In this document: positions 8,179 through 12,931 of the stretch, one piece after another
Position numbering within the stretch: position 1 is the first letter of the stretch
How the letters are laid out: each line of letters opens with the position of its first letter
The notes under the pieces: generated by a model
The model's database searches: none
Seen by the model: only the letters and a program-made list of their open reading frames with translations
What the model was told of the DNA's origin: nothing
Position numbers and translations under genes: made by a program
DNA from: Pusillimonas sp. UBA6240
Lineage (GTDB): Bacteria > Pseudomonadota > Gammaproteobacteria > Burkholderiales > Burkholderiaceae_B
NCBI GenBank assembly: GCA_002441445.1
Contig: DJWC01000063.1
Span: 25,776-38,706 of the forward strand
Length of the DNA: 12,931 bases
Reading direction: 5' to 3'

Positions 8179-9189
8179 TCATGCGCACAGCGCCTGGTGT
8201 TCGGGACTGCGCACGGCGGCGATCGCCGCGGCAATGGCGCGGTCGGGTGTTGCTGTGTGCAGGACGCAGCCGGGCGCCAGCATAAGACGCCTGCCGCCGG
8301 TCTGTTCAAGCGCATCCCGGATCTCGAGTGCGATATCTTCATCCGATCCGTACAGGAGCGTACGCAATTCATCGACGCCGCCCACCAGCAGGCCTGGAAG
8401 TGTATCCACGGCCTGTGCGAGCGAAGGATAAGTCAGCCGGTCGTGCCAATTGACCATGTGCACCGGATACGCTGACAGCAGCGACACCATAATGTCCTCG
8501 CCGTGGGCGTGGAGCATATTGAAGCGTGCTTTGTCCCGTATTGCATCCAGCACCATCAAGTCGTATTTTTTTCCGAAGCGCTCATATTCCGCCTCGGTCA
8601 GTATCCGGTTCGACGCCTGTTGCGTTGCAAGGAACACACCGTGCGCGCCAGCCTCGAGCGCGGCGAGCGCAAACTCGATGGTGGTTTCGGTAATGGCCTC
8701 CAGCGCCTGTTCCACCGCATCCGGGGCGCATCGCAGGTCGGCGTACAGCCTGTCCGACGACATCTTCCGCGCGGTAGCCAGGGGGCTGAATACGGTCTGG
8801 AGGATAGGCACGCTTCCCCTCAGAAAGCGCGCGGCATAGGCCAGCGCCTCGTTCTGGCGACCGAATGCGCCACGCCTGGCCGAAACCGGCTTGATCTGCG
8901 CCCAGTCTCCGTACTGGCGCACGGCGGGCTCGATAATGACGCGGGCGCCATTCTGCGCCGATTCAAACGCGGACACCGATCCCCATGCCTCCGCGCTGAA
9001 GGTGCCCGGCGGCATGAACTTGACCAGGTCGAACTCCCATTTGCGCTGCCATTCCACGGTATGCCGCACCAGTTCCATAACGTGCATATCGTCTTCCGGA
9101 AAGTGCTTCCAGAAGGCGATCGGCGGGTGGTCCGCCTCGTCGCCATTGATTGCAGCCTGTAAGCGGTCCCAATGATCCATGGATTTCAT
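8179..9189 (-). CDS. Uroporphyrinogen decarboxylase superfamily protein, probably not HemE; possibly methyltransferase-like
   Basis: This is a 336-residue TIM-barrel protein of the URO-D superfamily, which includes HemE and the corrinoid-dependent methyltransferases (MtaA, CmuA type). It lacks the N-terminal MRQAGR-type motif of true HemE, so haem synthesis is unlikely. Visible motifs are YPVHMVNWHD (241-250), FNMLHAHGED (223-232) and LAPGCVLHTATPD (304-316). MtaA/CmuA relatives bind Zn with a His-x-Cys plus a later Cys; here the first is His227-x-His229 and the later one Cys308, so metal binding is possible but altered. It is cytoplasmic. AGGGGA at 9197-9202 (minus strand) sits seven bases before the ATG at 9189 and favours it over the internal ATG three codons later. 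It precedes the Bug gene and diverges from a lysR gene, which probably controls it. The exact reaction is unknown. Third-position GC of the first 40 codons is about 70%. Confidence 0.82.
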   Translation of the reverse strand: MKSMDHWDRLQAAINGDEADHPPIAFWKHFPEDDMHVMELVRHTVEWQRKWEFDLVKFMPPGTFSAEAWGSVSAFESAQNGARVIIEPAVRQYGDWAQIKPVSARRGAFGRQNEALAYAARFLRGSVPILQTVFSPLATARKMSSDRLYADLRCAPDAVEQALEAITETTIEFALAALEAGAHGVFLATQQASNRILTEAEYERFGKKYDLMVLDAIRDKARFNMLHAHGEDIMVSLLSAYPVHMVNWHDRLTYPSLAQAVDTLPGLLVGGVDELRTLLYGSDEDIALEIRDALEQTGGRRLMLAPGCVLHTATPDRAIAAAIAAVRSPEHQALCA

Positions 9190-9244
9190 GTGCTATTCCC
9201 CTGCTGAGTCTGCGGTAAATAGCCCGGCGGCCTCGCCCGACTGT

Positions 9245-9262
9245 TACCGTATGTTGGCGGTA
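9245..9262. promoter_or_regulatory. Candidate LysR operator in the divergent lysR/URO-D-like promoter region
   Basis: TACCG-N8-CGGTA is a perfect 5-bp inverted repeat with LysR-box geometry (T and A ends around a dyad). It lies 55 bases upstream of the URO-D-like start and about 80 bases upstream of the preferred lysR start. Its position between the regulator and its likely target, together with its symmetry, is the only evidence. The rest of the 152-base interval shows no other clear element. Confidence 0.42.
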
Positions 9263-9341
9263 TAGTTTCAATTCTGTGACAGTCTCTCTCCTACCACAAA
9301 CGGGCTTTTCAGAAACCAGCTTTCGTATAACGCGAACCCAC

Positions 9342-10247
9342 ATGCGCTACAGTCTCACCGATCTCAAGCTCCTCGTTGCCATCGCTGACAGCGGTAGTGT
9401 CACAGGCGGCGCGGCGGCCTGTTTTCTGGCGCCCTCCTCGGCGAGCATGCGAATCAAACGACTTGAGGAGTCGCTGGGCGCTCAGCTTCTGCTGCGCCAA
9501 GCCCGGGGGGTCGTACTCACACCGGCAGGTAAGGTCATCGTCAAACATGTGCGCGGCTGCCTGACGGCGCTCGAAGAAATGCACGCCGAACTGGCGCCTT
9601 ATGCGCACGGCGTCAAGGCACAGGTGCGGCTGCTGGCGAACAGTAGCGCAGTCGCGTCCTTTCTACCCAGCGATCTGCAAAGGTTTCTGCGCGAACAGCC
9701 CGAAGTGCGCATCGTGATGCACGAAAAGGTGAGTCACCAGATCATTGAAGCGTTGGCCGAAGGAAGTGCGGATGTCGGTGTAGTCACCTGGGCGGGGGAT
9801 CACCCCGGCCTGACGTTTTACCCCTATCACGAAGACCACCTGATGGTGGCGGTTGCGGCTGATCACGCCATGGCCTCTCATGAGCGGGCGACATTTCTTC
9901 AATGCCTGGAACACCCGATCGTCACCCTGCAGGCCGGCAGCGCCATCTACACCTTTCTGACGCGCCGGGCCGCATCGCTCGGACATACGCTGGACATCCG
10001 CATACAGGTCAGCAGCTTCAGTTCCGTGGTGGCCATGGTGGGCGCGGGCGCCGGGCTGAGCATCGTACCGTTGTCGGCGCTTCAAAGCGCCAACTGCGAC
10101 AACGTACGCATACTGCCCCTGGATGAGCCATGGGCGCGGCGTTCGCTTCGCGTATGCGTGCGCAGCGACGGAGAGGCGCGCCTGCCGTATGTGGCAGGGC
10201 TGATCGAGCATTTGCGCAAGCAGGGCGATCACCCCTTGGACATCTAG
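9342..10247 (+). CDS. LysR-family transcriptional regulator
   Basis: This is a 301-residue DNA-binding regulator. The N-terminal winged helix-turn-helix is clear: LTDLKLLVAIADSGSVTGGA, then PSSASMRIKRLEESLGAQLLLR and GVVLTPAGKVIV (about residues 5-66). A linker helix and a periplasmic-binding-protein-like effector domain follow (about 90-301; PSDLQRFLREQPEVRIVMHE, ADVGVV, GAGAGLSIVPLSAL). I chose the ATG at 9342 because LysR proteins start four to six residues before this helix. An in-frame GTG at 9276 would add 22 residues with no family match, and neither start has a strong ribosome site. The gene diverges from the URO-D-like/Bug pair, the usual LysR arrangement, so those genes are its likely targets and their substrate or product its likely effector. 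Third-position GC of the first 40 codons is about 70%. Confidence 0.92.
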   Translation: MRYSLTDLKLLVAIADSGSVTGGAAACFLAPSSASMRIKRLEESLGAQLLLRQARGVVLTPAGKVIVKHVRGCLTALEEMHAELAPYAHGVKAQVRLLANSSAVASFLPSDLQRFLREQPEVRIVMHEKVSHQIIEALAEGSADVGVVTWAGDHPGLTFYPYHEDHLMVAVAADHAMASHERATFLQCLEHPIVTLQAGSAIYTFLTRRAASLGHTLDIRIQVSSFSSVVAMVGAGAGLSIVPLSALQSANCDNVRILPLDEPWARRSLRVCVRSDGEARLPYVAGLIEHLRKQGDHPLDI

Positions 10248-10342
10248 GACGATTCGTCAAATACGAAGACGCGTTTTGTGAAATACCGCTGTCGCTGGCC
10301 CCGCCCAGCTGGCACACTCCTGGCCATATCGCGCGGCCCGGC

Positions 10343-10360
10343 ACAGGCGGCCGCGCCTGT
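10343..10360 (+). repeat. GC-rich hairpin in the leader of the cysteine synthase-like gene
   Basis: ACAGGCG-GCCG-CGCCTGT is a perfect 7-bp stem with a four-base loop, ending nine bases before the ribosome binding site (GGAGA at 10369-10373). It has no T-run, so it is not an intrinsic terminator for lysR. It could be a protein-binding dyad or an mRNA leader hairpin that affects translation. In GC-rich DNA such a palindrome may also be chance. Confidence 0.3.
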
Positions 10361-10378
10361 CCGCCAACGGAGACCGCC

Positions 10379-11452
10379 ATGATAAAACGCAGCAACTGGA
10401 CTATCAATGCCATTGAGATCATCGAACGCGACTACCAGCGATCGGCCGATACCCATCTAATTCCCTTGCCGCTGCCCGACGTGCCGGGCATCATGCTGTA
10501 CATCAAGGATGAATCGACACATCCGACCGGAAGCCTGAAGCACCGCCTTGCGCGCTCGCTATTCCTGTATGCGCTGTGCAATGGCTGGGTGAACGAAGAC
10601 ACGACAATCATCGAAGCTTCATCGGGCAGCACGGCTGTCTCGGAGGCTTATTTCGCGCGGATGCTGGGCCTGCCTTTCATCGCAGTCATGCCGCGATCCA
10701 CCGCCCGGGCGAAAGTGGAGAAGATCGCATTCTACGGCGGCCGCTGCCATTTCGTCGACCGGCCGGGCGACGTGTACGCCGAAGCGCAGCGGCTGGCCGA
10801 TGCGTGCGGCGGGCATTATATGGACCAGTTCACGTATGCCGAACGGGCGACCGACTGGCGCGGCAACAACAATATCGCCGAATCCATCTTCGCCCAGATG
10901 CGACGCGAGCCCTGCCCCGTGCCCCGCTGGATCGTGTGCGGCGCGGGCACCGGCGGCACCTCGGCGACCATCGGCCGGTTCGCCCGCTTCAACCGCCACG
11001 ACACCCGGATCTGCGTCGCCGACCCGGAAGCCTCCGTCTTTCACCGTCACTGGGCCGATGCGACGGTCCAGACCAGCCTCGACCGTCCGTCCCTCATCGA
11101 AGGCATCGGCCGCGCGCGGGTCGAACCCTCCTTCATCCCCAGCTTGGTGGATCGGATGATCGTCGTGCCCGACGTCGCCTCCATCGCCGCCACGCGCGTG
11201 CTGAGCCGGCGTCTCGGCCGCCCCTGCGGCGGATCGACCGGCACCAACCTGTGGGCCTGCGTCCAACTGGCCCAGGAAATGGCACGCGCGGGCGAGTGCG
11301 GCTCGATCGTGTCCATCCTGTGCGACCACGGCGACCGCTACGCCTCCACCTATTTCGACGACGCCTGGATCGCCGCCCAGGGCCTGGACACCGCCCCGTG
11401 GGAGGCCCGCCTGGACGCCTTCTTCAAAACGGGCGTCTTGCCCGACGCCTGA
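10379..11452 (+). CDS. PLP-dependent cysteine synthase / cysteine desulfhydrase-like enzyme (Cds1-like), compositionally mosaic
   Basis: This is a 357-residue fold-type II PLP enzyme of the cysteine synthase family, closest in pattern to the Cds1-type cysteine desulfhydrase group. Visible elements are THPTGSLKHRLARS (47-60) with the Schiff-base Lys54, the substrate loop ASSGSTAVSEAY (80-91), the phosphate-binding glycine loop GAGTGGTSATIG (188-199), and CGGSTGTN (283-290), near the PLP ring nitrogen. It probably acts on cysteine or O-acetylserine in the cytoplasm, either releasing or fixing sulfide; which direction cannot be told. GGAGA at 10369 is five bases before the ATG. A longer in-frame ORF opens upstream inside lysR but has no family match. 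Third-position GC is about 70% for codons 1-80, 78-83% for codons 81-160 and about 91% for codons 161-357, a marked change within one gene. The protein itself reads through without a gap. Confidence 0.9.
   Translation: MIKRSNWTINAIEIIERDYQRSADTHLIPLPLPDVPGIMLYIKDESTHPTGSLKHRLARSLFLYALCNGWVNEDTTIIEASSGSTAVSEAYFARMLGLPFIAVMPRSTARAKVEKIAFYGGRCHFVDRPGDVYAEAQRLADACGGHYMDQFTYAERATDWRGNNNIAESIFAQMRREPCPVPRWIVCGAGTGGTSATIGRFARFNRHDTRICVADPEASVFHRHWADATVQTSLDRPSLIEGIGRARVEPSFIPSLVDRMIVVPDVASIAATRVLSRRLGRPCGGSTGTNLWACVQLAQEMARAGECGSIVSILCDHGDRYASTYFDDAWIAAQGLDTAPWEARLDAFFKTGVLPDA
10820..10880. other. Inferred composition junction inside the cysteine synthase-like gene
   Basis: By hand count in 40-codon steps along the gene, AT-ending codons number 11, 13, 9, 7, 3, 5, 4 and 4, then 2 of the last 37. 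The drop falls at about codons 150-165, which encode a strongly conserved stretch (HYMDQFTYAERATDW followed by RGNNNIAES). Identical conserved DNA is where homologous recombination, or misjoining of two genomes by an assembler, is most likely. The position is approximate. Confidence 0.5.
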
Positions 11453-11531
11453 ACCGCCTGTTTCGTCGGGGCGGACAGGTCTAAGAAGGCCCAAGCGGCC
11501 GGACCGGTCAAAACCTCAACAGGAGCCGACC

Positions 11532-11714
11532 ATGGCGGGACTAAAGGACAAGCGCGGCTTCATCGACAAGGACCGCATCGACCTGTCGGAGCGCCAGTCG
11601 GTCGAATACTGGATGAAGCGCTGGGGCGTAACCAGGGACCAGATCACCGCCGCCCACCGCAAGGTCGGCCGCATGACCAAGGACATCGCGGCGGAGCTGG
11701 GTAAGAAGCGCTGA
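11532..11714 (+). CDS. DUF3606 small basic protein
   Basis: This 60-residue protein fits the DUF3606 family: an opening DKDRIDLSERQSVEYW, then the helix-like WGVTRDQITAAHRKVGR and MTKDIAAELGKKR. Similar proteins are common in Alphaproteobacteria and Bordetella-like betaproteobacteria. No function is established; the small size, basic end and helix-turn-helix-like spacing suggest nucleic-acid contact, but that is inference. AGGAG at 11521-11525 lies six bases before the ATG, so the gene is probably expressed. It follows the PLP enzyme by 79 bases and converges with lpdA. Third-position GC is about 92%, like the genes to its right. Confidence 0.8.
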   Translation: MAGLKDKRGFIDKDRIDLSERQSVEYWMKRWGVTRDQITAAHRKVGRMTKDIAAELGKKR

Positions 11715-11735
11715 CTGAGTTCACCTGAAGCAAAT

Positions 11736-11759
11736 CGGCCCCGGATTGCTCCGAGGCCG
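11736..11759. terminator. Hairpin between convergent DUF3606 gene and lpdA, likely bidirectional terminator
   Basis: CGGCCCCGGA (11736-11745) pairs with TCCGAGGCCG (11750-11759) across a TTGC loop, a 10-bp stem with one mismatch. CAAAT precedes it and GTTCAGTCT follows, so each strand has only a short, imperfect T-containing tail. A wider flanking repeat, GACTGA (11713-11718) with TCAGTC (11762-11767), extends the dyad. It lies exactly between the two convergent stop codons. Confidence 0.55.
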
Positions 11760-11773
11760 GTTCAGTCTCTGAC

Positions 11774-12931
11774 TCAGATATGCAGCACACGCCCGTAGGC
11801 GTCCAGCGCCGCCTCGTGCATGGCTTCCGACATGGTCGGGTGCGGATAGACGATGCCGTGAATGTCCTCTTCCGTCGCCTCCATGGTGATGGCGGTGACA
11901 TAGCCCTGGATCATCTCCGTGACTTCGTGGCCGATCATATGGGCGCCGATCAGGGCGCCGGTCTTGGCGTCAAAGATCACCTTGACGAAGCCGTCGATCT
12001 CGCCGGCGGCCACGGCCTTGCCGTTCACGCGGAACGGGAAGCGGCCGATCTTGACCTCACGCTTCTCGGCGCGGGCGGCCTGTTCGGTAACGCCGACCGA
12101 GGCGACCTGCGGCTGGGCGTAGGTGCAGCCGGCGATGGGCGAATTGACGTTCGGGGTCTTGTAGCCGGCGATGAATTCGGCGGCGTGGATGCCTTCGTGC
12201 GAGGCCTTGTGCGCCAGCCAGGGCGCGCCGGCGCAGTCGCCGATGGCGAACAGGCCCTTGACGTTGGTCTGGCAGTGGCCGTCGGTCTTGATGTGGCCGC
12301 GGTCCAGTTCGACGCCCAGCGCCTCCAGGCCGATGCCGTCGGTGTTGGCGGTGATGCCGACCGCCGAGATGCAGACCTCGGCCTCCAGCGACTCGGCCTT
12401 GCCGCCGACCTCGATGTCCACCTTCACGCCGGCGCCGGTCTTGGAGACCTTGGTCACCTTGGCGCCGAGCTTGAACTTGATGCCGCGCTTCTCGAACGAC
12501 TTCTGGGCGGCCTTGGAGACCTCCTCGTCCTCGACCGGCATGATGCGCTCGACCGCCTCGACGACCGTCACCTCGGCGCCCAGGGCGCGATAGAAGCTGG
12601 CGAACTCGATGCCGATGGCGCCCGAGCCGATGACCAGCAGACGCTTGGGGAAGGTTTCGGGGACCAGGGCTTCCTTGTAGGTCCACACCGATTTCTGGTC
12701 GGGCTCGAGACCCGGCAGGACACGGGCGCGGGCGCCGGTGGCCAAAATGATGTGCTTGGCCGACAAGATGGCGTTGGCGGCGCCTTCCACCGACACCTTG
12801 CCGGAACCGGCCAGCTTGCCGTGGCCGTCGAAGACGGTGACCTTGTTCTTCTTCAGCAGCCCCTTCACGCCGGCGTTCAACTGCTTCGACACACCGCGCG
12901 AACGGGCGACGATCTTGGCCAGGTCGAAGGA
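11774..12931 (-). CDS. lpdA: Dihydrolipoamide dehydrogenase (E3), N-terminus cut by the window edge
   Basis: This is the FAD enzyme that reoxidises dihydrolipoamide in the pyruvate and 2-oxoglutarate dehydrogenase complexes. The frame stays open to the last base, and residues upstream of the internal GTG at 12892 (SFDLAKIVARSRG) fit the family, so the gene continues beyond the window. About 385 of roughly 465 residues are visible; the first FAD motif and the redox-active cysteine pair lie outside. In order one sees IILATGARARVLPG, the NAD-binding VIGSGAIGIEFASFY closed by VVEAVERIMP, the second FAD motif LFAIGDCAGAPWLAHKASHEG, and the dimerisation domain with YPHPTMSEAMHEA, whose His and Glu are the catalytic dyad. 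It ends DAYGRVLHI. Sequence style and third-position GC of about 95% read as Caulobacterales (Brevundimonas-like), unlike the left part of the window. This is a judgement from memory of the family, not a search. Confidence 0.93.
   Translation of the reverse strand, partial: SFDLAKIVARSRGVSKQLNAGVKGLLKKNKVTVFDGHGKLAGSGKVSVEGAANAILSAKHIILATGARARVLPGLEPDQKSVWTYKEALVPETFPKRLLVIGSGAIGIEFASFYRALGAEVTVVEAVERIMPVEDEEVSKAAQKSFEKRGIKFKLGAKVTKVSKTGAGVKVDIEVGGKAESLEAEVCISAVGITANTDGIGLEALGVELDRGHIKTDGHCQTNVKGLFAIGDCAGAPWLAHKASHEGIHAAEFIAGYKTPNVNSPIAGCTYAQPQVASVGVTEQAARAEKREVKIGRFPFRVNGKAVAAGEIDGFVKVIFDAKTGALIGAHMIGHEVTEMIQGYVTAITMEATEEDIHGIVYPHPTMSEAMHEAALDAYGRVLHI

Noticed and set aside
8179..9189. Considered as hemE (uroporphyrinogen decarboxylase proper)
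   Set aside because: The N-terminal arginine-containing substrate motif of HemE is absent and the gene sits in a catabolic-type LysR/Bug context rather than with haem genes.
9276..9341. GTG start extending the LysR protein by 22 residues
   Set aside because: It has no ribosome binding site, the extra residues do not match the family, and the ATG at 9342 puts the helix-turn-helix at the standard distance.

Overview
The window is a gene-dense, GC-rich proteobacterial segment with no tRNA, rRNA, CRISPR array or transposase that I can see, and no gene-free stretch longer than about 150 bases. The left 7 kb looks like the core chromosome of a betaproteobacterium, most likely Alcaligenaceae (Bordetella/Achromobacter/Pusillimonas relatives). 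The support is a DnaE2-type polymerase ending in the typical SRNFH tail, a Ktr/Trk-like K+ uptake pair, and a Bug-family (TctC) solute-binding protein, a family strongly expanded in that group. The exact genus cannot be fixed from the sequence alone.

Layout. 3-2738 (+): error-prone DNA polymerase DnaE2, 5' end outside the window. 2766-3224 (+): YqeY/GatB-like protein. 3280-3681 (-): small lipoprotein with a GTG start. 3747-4868 (-): Old Yellow Enzyme family ene-reductase. 5002-7025 (+): ktrA-ktrB, the regulatory and membrane subunits of a K+ transporter, two bases apart. 7130-9189 (-): a Bug-type periplasmic binding protein downstream of a uroporphyrinogen-decarboxylase-like (URO-D superfamily) protein, with a divergent LysR regulator at 9342-10247 (+) and an inverted-repeat operator candidate between them. 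10379-11452 (+): a PLP-dependent cysteine synthase/cysteine desulfhydrase-like enzyme. 11532-11714 (+): a 60-aa DUF3606 protein. 11774 to the window end (-): dihydrolipoamide dehydrogenase (E3), N-terminus outside the window, of a type that reads as alphaproteobacterial (Caulobacterales/Brevundimonas-like).

The most notable property is compositional. Hand counts of third-codon-position GC give about 87% in the left core genes, about 70% in the LysR/URO-D/Bug block and the first part of the PLP enzyme, and 90% or more from roughly codon 160 of the PLP enzyme to the right edge. The change falls inside one open reading frame, beside a strongly conserved stretch of it. This suggests either a homologous-recombination junction or an assembly chimera joining a betaproteobacterial contig to an alphaproteobacterial one. 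The block at about 7.1-10.8 kb looks like an acquired catabolic module.

I found no clear evidence of a wholly new defence or mobile system. The best candidate for undescribed biology is the LysR / URO-D-like / orphan Bug cluster, which could take up and act on an unidentified small carboxylated or methylated compound.
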